From: Streptomyces scabiei 87.22
Lineage (GTDB): Bacteria > Actinomycetota > Actinomycetes > Streptomycetales > Streptomycetaceae
DNA: 64,000 nt
Reading direction: 5' to 3'
NCBI RefSeq assembly: GCF_000091305.1
Contig: NC_013929.1
Coordinates: forward strand, 9,300,001 to 9,364,000
Shown here: one piece after another, positions 31,969 to 43,900 of the stretch
Numbering within the stretch: the first letter of the stretch is position 1
Layout of the letters: each line of letters starts with the position of its first letter
Notes under the pieces: generated by a model
The model's database searches: none
What the model was told of the DNA's origin: nothing
What the model saw: the letters and a program-made list of their open reading frames with translations, nothing else
Position numbers and translations under genes: made by a program

Positions 31969-34900
31969 ATGCCGGACGAACAGAAGCTTCTTGAGTACCT
32001 CAGGCGGGCGACCGCGGACCTCGGGCAGGCGCGCCAGCGGCTGCGCGAGGAGGAGGACGCCAGGCACGAGCCGATCGCGATCGTCTCGATGAGCTGCCGC
32101 TATCCCGGTGGCGCCGACGACCCCGAGCAGTTGTGGGACATGGTGTCCTCCGGCACCGACGCCATCTCCGAATGGCCGGCCGACCGGGGCTGGGACACGG
32201 CCGGCCTCTACGACCCGGACCCCGACCGGCCGGGCACCTCCTACACCCGGCACGGCGGATTCCTGCACCGGGCGGGGGAGTTCGACGCCGCGTTCTTCGG
32301 CATGTCGCCGCGTGAGGCCCTCGCCACCGACCCGCAGCAGCGGCTGCTCCTGGAGACCTCCTGGGAGACGCTGGAACGTGCGGGCATCGACCCGGCGGTC
32401 CTGAAGGGCACCGCGACCGGCGTCTTCGTCGGCGCCATGACCAACGGCTACGGCGACGGCTCCCGGGACCAGTCCGACGTCCAGGGCCTGCTCCACACCG
32501 GCACCGCCGGCAGTGTGATCTCCGGCCGGATCTCCTACACCCTGGGCCTGGAGGGCCCGGCGGTCACGGTCGACACCGCGTGCTCGTCCTCGCTGGTCGC
32601 CCTGCATCTCGCGATACGGGCGCTGCGCTCCGGCGAGTGCTCCCTCGCCCTCGCGTGCGGTGTCACCGTCATGCCGCATCCCGACCCCTACGTCGCGTTC
32701 AGCCGCCAGCGTGCCCTGGCACCCGACGGCCGCTGCAAGGCCTTCGCGGCCGGGGCCGACGGCACCTCGTGGTCCGAGGGCGTGGGGGTGCTGCTGCTGG
32801 AGCGGCTGTCGGACGCGCGGCGCCACGGTCGTCGGGTGCTGGCGGTGGTGCGGGGCAGCGCGGTGAACCAGGACGGGGCGAGCAACGGGCTGACGGCGCC
32901 GAACGGTCCTTCGCAGCAGCGGGTGATCCGGGCGGCGCTGGCGGACGCCCGGCTGCTGCCGGGTGATGTGGACGCGGTGGAGGCGCACGGTACGGGAACC
33001 CGGCTGGGCGACCCGATCGAGGCACAGGCGCTGCTCGCCACGTACGGCCAGGACCGGCCCGCCGACCGGCCCCTGCTGCTCGGCTCCCTCAAGTCCAACA
33101 TCGGGCACACCTCGGCCGCCGCCGGGGTGGGCGGCGTCATCAAGATGGTCCAGGCGCTGCGCCACGAGGTGCTGCCCCGGACCCTGCACGTCGACGCGCC
33201 GACCCCGCAGGTCGACTGGTCGGCGGGCGCGGTCGAACTCCTCACCGAGGAACGCCCCTGGGCCTGCGACCCCGGCCGCCCCCGCCGCGCCGCCGTGTCC
33301 GGATTCGGCGTGAGCGGCACCAACGCCCACGTGATCCTGGAGGAGGCACCGGAGTCCCCCGAGACCCCGGAGGCTCCGGAAACCGCCACCCCCCTGCCGG
33401 TGGTGCCCTGGGTACTCTCCGCCCGTGGCGAGGACGCCCTCACCGACCGGGCCCGCCAACTGCTGGCCCTCGCCGACGCGGACGCCTTGATCCCGGGCGC
33501 CGTCGCCCGCACCCTCGCCACCGGCCGCTCGCCGCTCGAACACCGCGCCGTGGTGGTCGCGGGCGACGCCGAGGGATTCCGTACGGGACTCACCGCGCTG
33601 GCGACCGGTGGCGAGGCCGCCAACCTGGTCCGAGGGCTCGCGGGACCCGCCGGCCGGACCGTGTTCGTGTTCCCCGGCCAGGGGACCCAGTGGACCGGCA
33701 TGGCTCTCGAACTCCTCGACTCCTCACCGGTGTTCGCGGCCCGCATGGCCGACTGCGAGCGCGCCCTCGCCCCGCACGTCGACTGGTCCCTCACCGACGT
33801 CCTGTCCTCCGCCACGGACCTGGAACGCGTCGACGTGGTCCAGCCCGCGCTGTGGGCCGTCATGGTCTCCCTGGCGGCGCTGTGGCGCTCGGCCGGTGTC
33901 GAGCCGGACGCCGTGCTCGGCCACAGCCAGGGCGAGATCGCCGCCGCCGTCGTGGCGGGTGCGTTGTCCCTGGAGGACGGCGCAAAGGTCGTCGCCCTGC
34001 GCAGCCAGGCCATCACGGCCATCGCCGGACGCGGTGGGATGGCCTCCGTCCCGCTGCCGCCGGAGGAGTTGGCCGGACATCTCGGCCCGTGGGGCGACCG
34101 GCTTTCCGTCGCCGCCGCCAACGGCCCGGCCGCCACGGTGCTGTCGGGCGACACCGAGGCGATCGACGGCGTGGTGGCCGCCCTCCGGGCCGAGGACGTA
34201 CGGGCCCGTCGCATCCCCGTCGACTACGCCTCCCACTCCGCGCACGTCGAGGAGATCCGCGAACGGCTCCTGGAGTGCCTCGCGGACATCGAGCCGACGG
34301 CCGGCCGGGTGCCGTTCTTCTCCACCGTGGACCTGAACTGGCAGGACTCCGGCACGCTGGACGCCGAGTACTGGTACCGCAACCTGCGGCAGACCGTGCG
34401 GTTCGAGGAGGCCACCCGCACCCTGCTCGCCCAGGGCTTCCGTTTCTTCGTCGAGTCCAGCGCCCACCCGGTGCTCACCGTGGGCATCAGCCAGACCGCC
34501 GAGGCCGAGGAGTGCGACGCCGTCGCCGTCGGCACCCTCCGCCGCGACCAGGGTGGCCTGGACCGGTTCCTGCTCTCCCTCGCCGAGGCCCACACCGGTG
34601 GACTCGCGCCGGACTGGGACACCCTGCTCGCCGGGCACCCGGGTGACACCGTCGACCTGCCCACGTACCCCTTCCAGCGGCGCAGGTACTGGCTGGAACG
34701 GCCTTCGGCCGACGCCGAGGACACCGCCGCCACCGACCCGGCGGACGCAGCCTTCTGGGAGAGCGTCGGCGGACAGGACCTCCCGGCGCTCACCACGACG
34801 CTCGGCGTCCGCCCCGAGGATCCGCTGACCGTCGTCCTGCCCGCCCTGGCCGACTGGCGCAGGCGGCGCGACGAACGCGCGACCGTGGACTCCTGGCGCT

Positions 34901-37900
34901 ACCGGGTCGACTGGCGGCCCCTCGCCGACGCCCCGGCCGGCCGCACCGCCGACGCCCCCACCGGCACCTGGCTGGTCGCGGTCACCGACGGCACGGAGGA
35001 CGACCCGACGCGGGAAGCCGTGGTCCGGGCGCTGCGCGAGGCCGGCGCCGTCCCCGTGCCCGTCGTCCTGACCGAGGCCCACGCCGACCGGGCCACACTG
35101 ACCGCGCACCTCTCCGAGGCGAGCACCGGCCCCGTCAGCGGCGTCCTCTCCCTCGTCGCCCTCGACGAGCGCCCCCACCCGGGCCACCCCCACCTCCCCC
35201 TCGGCCTCGCGCTCACCCTGACCCTCGTGCAGGCCCTGGGCGACGCCGGCGTCACCGCCCCGCTCTGGTGCGCCACCCGGGGAGCGGTCACGACGGGCCG
35301 CGACGACGCGGTGACCAGTCCCGGACAGCACATGGTCTGGGGCCTCGGCCGGTGTGCCGCGCTGGAGCACCCGCAGCGCTGGGGCGGTCTGGTCGACCTG
35401 CCCGGAACGCTCGACGAGCGGGCCGCCGCCCGGCTGTGCGGCATCCTGGCCGGCCGGGACGACGAGGACCAGGTCGCCGTACGCCACTCCGGCGCGTACG
35501 GCCGGCGGCTGGTCCGTGCCCGGCCCGCCGGCCCCGCCCGCGCGGACGCCTGGCAGCCACGCGGCACGGTCCTGGTCACCGGCGGCACCGGCGGCGTGGG
35601 CGCGCACCTCGCGCGCTGGCTGGCCGAGGGCGGTGCCGAGCACCTCGTCCTGGTCGGCCGCCGGGGCGCCGACACCCCCGGCGCGGCCGACCTGACCGCC
35701 GAGCTGACCGCGCTCGGCACCCGGGTCACCGTCGCCGCCTGCGACGTCGCCGACCGCGACCGGCTCGCCGAACTGGTGGCCGGGCTCGAACAGGACGGCT
35801 CCCGGATCGGGACCGTCATCCACGCCGCCGGCACGGGCCAGCTCGTGCCGCTGTCCGACACCGACCCCGACGAGTTCGCCGACATCCTCTACGCCAAGGT
35901 CGCCGGCGCGGAGAACCTCGACGCCGTCTTCGACCGGGACGACCTGGACTCCTTCGTCCTGTTCTCCTCCATCTCCGGCGTCTGGGGCAGCGGCGACCAC
36001 GGCGCGTACGCCTCCGCCAACGCCCACCTCGACGCGCTCGCGGACCGGCGCCGCGCCCGGGGCCGCACCGCCACCTCCGTGGTGTGGGGCATCTGGGACC
36101 CCGAGGGCGGCGCGGGCATGGCCGCCAACCTCGTCGAGGAGCAGCTGCGCGGCCGGGGCATCCCCTTCATGGCCCCCCGGGTCGCGCTGACCGGGCTCCG
36201 GCAGGTCCTGACCGACGACGAGACCGTCGTCCTCGTCACCGCCGTCGACTGGGACCGCTTCGCGCCCGTGTTCACCTCGGCCCGGCCCAGCCCGCTCATC
36301 GGCGACCTGCCCGAGGTCCGACGCGCGCTCGCCGAGGAGACCGCGCCCGGCCAGGACGGCGACGACACCGCCTCCTCGCTGCGCGACCGCATCGCGGACC
36401 TGCCCCCCGCCGACCGCGACCGCCTGCTCACCGACCTCGTGCGCGCGCACGCGGCCGCCGTCCTCGGCCACGGCTCCGCCGACGCCATCGCCCCTGAACG
36501 CGCGTTCCGTGAACTGGGCTTCGACTCGCTGACCGCCGTGGAGATGCGCAACCGGCTCAACGCCGCCACCGGTCTGCGGCTCCCGCTCACGGTCCTCTTC
36601 GACTACGCCTCGGCCGACGCGCTCGCCCGGCATCTGCGCGAGGAACTCCTCGGCCCCGACACCGCCGCCCCGGCCGGACCGGCCGTGCCCGCCCATGTGC
36701 CCGCCGACGCCGACGACCCGATCGCCATCGTCGGCATGAGCTGCCGCTACCCCGGCGACGTCCGCACCCCGGAGGACCTCTGGCGGCTCGTCGCCGAGGG
36801 CCGGGACGTCATCTCCGCGCTGCCCGCCGACCGCGGCTGGGACCTGGACGGCCTGTACGACACCGACCCCGACCGGCCCGGTACGACCTACAGCTCCGAA
36901 GGCGGATTCCTCTACGACGCCGGGCAGTTCGACCCTGCCTTCTTCGGCATCTCGCCGCGCGAGGCGCTGGCCATGGACCCGCAGCAGCGGCTGCTCCTGG
37001 AGACCTCCTGGGAGGCCCTGGAACGGGCCGGCATCGACCCCGCCTCCCTGCGCGGCGGACAGGTCGGCGTGTTCGCCGGCGCCGCCTACCAGGGCTACGG
37101 CGGCCTGAGCGACGTACCGGAGGAGGTGGAGGGACACCTCATCGCCGGCATCTCCACCAGCATCCTGTCCGGCCGGATCGCCTACACCCTCGGCCTCGAA
37201 GGACCGGCGGTCACCGTCGACACGGCCTGCTCGTCCTCGCTGGTCGCCGTCCACCTGGCGGCCCAGGCCCTGCGCTCCGGCGAGTGCTCCCTGGCGCTCG
37301 CGGGCGGTGTGACCGTCATGGGCACCCCGCTGTCCTTCACCGGCTTCAGCAGACAGCGCGGTCTCGCCGCGGACGGCCGCTGCAAGTCCTTCGGCGCCGG
37401 CGCCGACGGCTTCGGCATGGCCGAGGGCGCCGGACTGCTGCTCCTGGAGCGGCTGTCGGACGCCCGGCGCAACGGCCACCCGGTGCTCGCCCTGGTGCGG
37501 GGCTCGGCCGTCAACCAGGACGGCGCCAGCAACGGGCTGACCGCCCCCAGCGGCCTGGCGCAGCAGCGGGTCATCCGCAGCGCGCTGGCCGGCGCGGGGG
37601 TGCCCTCGGCCGAGGTCGACGTCGTGGAGGCGCACGGTACGGGCACCCGGCTCGGTGACCCGATCGAGGCGCAGGCGCTGCTCGCGACGTACGGCCAGGA
37701 CCGCCCCGCGGACCGGCCGCTGCTGCTCGGCTCGCTGAAGTCCAACATCGGGCACAGCCAGGCCGCCGCGGGCGTCGCCGGGATCATCAAGATGGTCCAG
37801 GCGATGCGCCACGAAGAACTGCCCCGCACCCTGCACGCCGAGGAGCCGACCCCCAACGTCGACTGGTCCGTGGGCGCAGTGGAACTCCTGACGGAGCCCC

Positions 37901-40900
37901 GGCCGTGGACCCGCAACGGCCACCCGCGCCGCGCCGGCGTCTCCTCCTTCGGACTCAGCGGCACCAACGCCCATGTGATCATCGAGGAGCCGCACGGCGA
38001 GGAGGCCGGGGAGGCGCCCGAGGGCAACGCCCCCGTGGCCGCCGTGCCGTGGCTGCTCTCCGGCCGGACCCCGGAAGCGCTGCGCGAGCAGGCCGCGCGG
38101 CTGCACGCCCGTCTGACGGACCGTCCGGAACTGCGGCCCCACGACGTCGGCCTCACCCTGGCCACCGCCCGGTCCGCCTTCGAACACCGTGCCGTCGTCG
38201 TCGGCGCCGACCAGGCCACCCTGCTCACCGGCCTGGCCGCACTCGCCGCCGGACAGGACGACCCCGCCGTGGTCCACGGCACCGTGGCCACGCCGGGCCG
38301 TACCGTCTTCGTCTTCCCCGGTCAGGGTTCGCAGTGGGCGGGCATGGCGGTGGGGCTGCTGGACTCGGCCCCGGTCTTCGCGGAGCGGGTGGCGCAGTGC
38401 GAACGGGCGCTGTCGCCGTACGTGGACTGGTCGTTGACCGATGTGCTGCGCGGCGGGCCCGACAGCCCGCCGCTCGACCGGGTCGACGTGGTCCAGCCGG
38501 TGCTGTTCTCGGTGATGGTGTCGCTGGCCGCGCTCTGGCGGTCGCACGGTGTCGAGCCGTCGGCGGTGATCGGGCACAGCCAGGGGGAGATCGCCGCCGC
38601 CGTGGTGGCCGGGGCGCTGTCCCTGGAGGACGGCGCCAGGATCGTCGCCCTGCGCAGCCGGATCCTGACCACGCTCGTCGACCGGGGCGCGATGCTCTTC
38701 GTCGCGCTCCCCGACGACCGGGTGCGCGAGCGGATGGCGCCCTGGGACGGCCGGCTGTCCGTCGCCGCCGTGAACGGGCCCGCCGCCGTGACCGTCTCCG
38801 GCGACCCGGAGGCCCTGGAGGAGTTCGGCGACCGGCTGTCCGAGGACGGCGTCATGCGGTGGATGATCCCGGGCGTCACCTTCGCCGGGCACTCGCCCCA
38901 GGTGGACGGGTTGCGCCGGGAACTGCTGGACGCGCTCGCCGGGGTGACACCCCGCCGGACCGACGTCGCCTTCTACTCCACCGTCACCGGGGGTGCCCTC
39001 GACACCACGGCCCTGGACACCGAGTACTGGTACCGCAACCTCCGCGAGCCCGTGGAGTTCCACCGCGCCCTCGCCGCGCTGGTCGACGCCGGCCACGACA
39101 CCTTCGTCGAGGTCAGTCCGCACCCGGTGCTGGCGGTGTGGGTGGAGAAGAGCCTGGAGGCGGCGGACGTCGCCGGACTCGTCACGGGCACGCTGCACAC
39201 CGACGACGGCGGCCCCGCCCGGTTCCTGACCGCGCTCGCCGGACCGCACGTCCACGGTGTCCCGGTGGACTGGCGGGCCGTGTTCGCGGGCACCGACGCC
39301 CGCCCCGTCGAACTGCCCACCTACGCCTTCCAGCGCCGGCGGTACTGGCTGGAGCCGACGGCGGCGCTCGCTGCCGGTGAAGGCGGTGCCCAGCCCGCCG
39401 ACACGGCCTTCTGGGACGCCGTCGAACGGCACGACCTGACCGCCGTCGCCGCCGCGCTGAACCTGCCGGACGCGGACGCGACCGCCCGTGCCTCCCTCGG
39501 CGGGGTGCTCCCCGCGCTCGCCGACTGGCAGCGCGGCCGCCGCGGCCGCACCACCATCGACGGCTGGCGCTACCAGGTCACCTTCAAGCCCTTGCACCTC
39601 ACCCCCGGCACCCCCGCCCTCACCGGCACCTGGTGGGTCGTCGTACCGGCCGGCGCCGCCGGCCACCCCGTGGTCGAGGGAGCGCTGCGCGCCCTCGAAC
39701 GGCACGGTGCCACCGCCGTACCCGTCGAGATCGGCACCACCGGCACCGACCGGGCCGGCCTGGCCGCCCGGCTGGGCGCCGCGACCGCCCCGGACGGCGG
39801 CGTGCTCTCGCTGCTCGCCCTCGCCGAGCAGCCGTACGCCGACGGGACAGCTCTGCCGACCGGGCTCGCCCTCACCACCACCCTCCTCCAGGCACTCGGC
39901 GACGCCGGGATCAACGCCCCCCTGTGGTCCGCGACCTGCGGCGCGGTGTCCGTCGGACGCTCCGACGCCCTCACCGCACCCGCCCAGGCGACCCTGTGGG
40001 GACTCGGCGCCGTCGCCGGCGTGGAGTACCCGGAACGCTGGGCCGGAATGCTCGACCTGCCCTCCGACCTGGACGAACGCGCCGGCGTCAGGCTGGCCGC
40101 CGTACTGGCGGGTCTCGACGGCGAGGACCAGATCGCGATCCGGCCCTCGGGCGTCTACGGCCGCAGGCTCGTCCGGGCCCGGCCCGCCGAGGAGACGACG
40201 GCGGACGCCTTCGACCCCGACGGCACGGTACTGATCACCGGCGGCACCGGCGCCCTCGGCGCCCATGTCGCACGCCGGCTCGCCCGCTCCGGCGCCCGCC
40301 ACCTGCTGCTCACCGGCCGCCGCGGCCCCGACACGCCCGGTGCGGCGGAACTGGTCGCCGAACTCGCCGGCCTCGGCGCCGAGACGACGGTCGCCGCCTG
40401 TGACGCCGCCGACCGGGACGCGCTCGCCACCCTGCTCGCGGACATCCCCGAGGACCGCCCCCTGCGCACCGTCGTGCACGCCGCCGGCCTCCTGGACGAC
40501 GGCGTCCTCGACACCCTCACCCCCGAGCGGGCCGCCGGGGTCCTGCGCCCCAAGATGGACGCCGCCCTCAACCTGGACGCCCTCACCCGCGACCTGGACC
40601 TGACCGCGTTCGTCCTGTTCTCCTCGCTCGCCGGCACCCTCGGCGGCACCGGACAGGGCAGCTACGCCGCGGCCAACGCGTTCCTGGACGCCCTCGCCGA
40701 GCAGCGGCGCTCGCTCGGCCTGCCGGCCACCTCCGTGGCCTGGGGCCTGTGGGCGGGCGACAGCGCCGCCGACTCGGCCCGCGAACGGCTGGTGCGCAAC
40801 GGGCTGCCGCCGATGGACCCGGAGCTCGCGGTCACGGCCCTGGAACAGGCCATGGGGCGGGCCGAGCCCAGGCTCGTGCTCTGCGACTTCGCCTGGGACC

Positions 40901-43900
40901 GCTTCGCGCCGGCCTACACCGCCCTGCGGCCCAGCGCCGCCCTGCGCGACCTGCCCGACGTCCGCGACGTCCTGGCCGCCACCGGCGCCGACCGGCAGGA
41001 GACGGAGGCGGACTCCCTCGCCGCCCGCCTCGCGGCCCTGTCCCCCCAGGAGCGGCAGGAGGAACTGACCCGCCTGGTCGCCACCGAGGTCGCCGCCGTC
41101 CTCGGCCACCCCGACCCCGCCGGCATCGACCCCGACCGGGTCTTCAAGGACCTCGGCTTCGACTCGCTCACCGCGGTCGACCTGCGCAACCGGCTCTCCG
41201 AGGCCACCGGGCTGCGGCTGTCGGTCACCCTGGTCTTCGACCACCCCACCGTCACCGCCCTGGTGGACCACGTACGGTCCGAACTCGGCGGTACGGCACC
41301 GGCACAAACCTCCGTACCCGCGCCGGCGTCCTCACCCGCGCAGGCCGCGGTGGCCGACGACGACGCCATCGCCGTCGTCGCGATGAGCTGCCGCTACCCC
41401 GGCGGCGTCACGACCCCGGAGGACCTGTGGCGACTCGTGACGTCGGGCTCCGACGCCATCACCGAGTTCCCCACCGGCCGTGGCTGGGACCTCGACGAGC
41501 TGTACGACCCCGACCCGGAGAAGCTCGGCCGTACGTACGCCCGTCACGGCGGCTTCCTGCACGACGCGGACCACTTCGACCCGGCGTTCTTCGGGATCTC
41601 CCCGCGTGAGGCGCTGGCGATCGACCCGCAGCAGCGCCTGCTCCTGGAGATCTCCTGGGAGGCGTTCGAACGGGCCGGTATCGACCCGGTGTCGCTGAAG
41701 GGCAGCCGGGCCGGGGTCTTCGTGGGCTCCAGCTACCGCGACTACGGCTCCCGCGTCCAGCAGCCCACCGAGGAGACCGAGGGCTACCTCGGCATCGGCA
41801 GCGCGGGCAGCGTCGCCTCCGGCCGGATCGCCTACACCCTCGGCCTCGAAGGGCCTGCGGTCACCGTCGACACCGCCTGCTCGTCCTCGCTGGTCGCCGT
41901 GCACCTCGCGGCCCAGGCCCTGCGCTCCGGCGAGTGCTCGCTCGCCCTCGCGGGCGGTGTCACCGTGATGTCCACCCCCGACGCGTTCATCGAGTTCAGC
42001 CGGCAGCGCGGGCTCGCCGCCGACGGCCGCTGCAAGCCCTTCGCCGCCGCGGCCGACGGCACCGCCTGGGCCGAGGGCGCCGGCATGGTCGTCCTGGAAC
42101 GGCTCTCCGACGCCCGGCGCAACGGCCACCCGGTGCTCGCCCTGGTGCGGGGCTCGGCGGTCAACCAGGACGGCGCCAGCAACGGTCTCACCGCCCCCAA
42201 CGGCCCTTCCCAGCAGCGCGTCATCCGCCAGGCCCTCGCCTCCGCCGGGCTCGACAGCGCAGAGGTTGACGCGGTGGAGGCGCACGGTACGGGCACCCGG
42301 CTCGGTGACCCGATCGAGGCGCAGGCGCTGCTCGCGACGTACGGCCAGGACCGCCCCGCGGACCGGCCGCTGCTGCTCGGCTCGCTGAAGTCCAACATCG
42401 GGCACGCCCAGGCCGCCGCCGGCATCGCGGGCCTGCAGAAGATGGTGCTGGCCATGCGGCACGGAGTCCTGCCGCGCACCCTCCACGTCGACGCGCCGAC
42501 CCCGTTCGTCGACTGGTCGGCGGGCGCCGTGTCGCTGCTCACCGAGGACACCCCCTGGCCCGACCACGGGCGACCGCGCCGGGCCGCGATCTCGTCCTTC
42601 GGCGTCAGCGGCACCAACGCGCACACGATCCTGGAACACGTACCGGACGAGTACGCCCCGGACGGCCCGGACGAGGCCGGTGATGACGCCGCTGACGACG
42701 GGACCGTCCTGCCGTGGCTGCTGTCGGCCCGCAGCCGGGCCGCCCTGCGCGCCCAGGCCCAGCGGTTGCTGGAGCACACCGACGCCCGCCCCGGCCTGCG
42801 TCCGGCCGCCATCGCGCACACCCTGGCCACCGGCCGCAGCGCCTTCGAGTACCGGGGCGCCGTCGTGGGCGACAGCCGCGAGGCGCTGACCGGCGGACTG
42901 AAGGCACTCGCCACCGCCGGAAGCGCGTCCGGCGTCACCCAGGGCACGGCCGTGGCGGGGAAGGTCGCCTTCCTCTTCGCCGGACAGGGCAGCCAGCGCG
43001 CCGCGATGGGCGCCGAACTGTACGCCCGGTACCCGGTGTTCGCGGACGCCTTCGACGAGATCTGCGCCGAACTGGACCCGCTGCTCGACCGCCCGCTGCG
43101 CGAGGTCGTCTTCGCCGCGGCCGGTTCCGACGCGGCGGCCCGCCTGGACCGTACGGAGTACACGCAACCGGCGCTCTTCGCCGTCGAGGTCGCCCTCTTC
43201 CGGCTGGTCGAGCACTGGGGCGTGGTACCGGACCTGCTGCTCGGCCACTCCATCGGCGAACTGGCCGCCGCCCACGTCGCCGGGGTCCTCACCGCGCCTC
43301 ACGCCGCCGCGCTGGTCGCGGCCCGGGGCCGCCTGATGCAGGCACTGCCCGAGGGCGGCGCCATGGTCGCGCTCACCGCGTCCGAGGCGGACGCCACGGC
43401 GCTCCTGGCCCCCTATGACGGCCGCGTTGCGGTGGCCGCCGTCAACGGCCCGGCCTCCGTCGTCGTCTCCGGCGACGAGGACGCCGTCCTCGACCTCGCC
43501 GAACAGTGGCGCGACCGGGGCGGCAAGGCCCGGCGGCTCACCGTCAGCCACGCCTTCCACTCGCCGCACATGGACGCCATGCTCGACGAGTTCCGGCGGG
43601 TCGCCGAGAGCCTGGACTACCGGGCGCCGCGCATCCCGCTGGTCTCCGACGTCACCGGCGAACTCGCCACCCCCGAACAGCTGGGATCGCCCGAGTACTG
43701 GGTGCGGCACGTCCGCGAGGCGGTCCGCTTCCACGACGGCATGCGGCGGCTCGCCGCCGAAGGCGCCGTGACCTACCTCGAACTCGGCCCCGACGGCTCA
43801 CTCACCGCCATGGGCCGCGACTGCCTCGCCGAAGCCGACCCCATCGACTCCGACGACCCGGTGGACCCGTCCGCCGTCGGCCCCCTCGTGCCGCTGCTGC

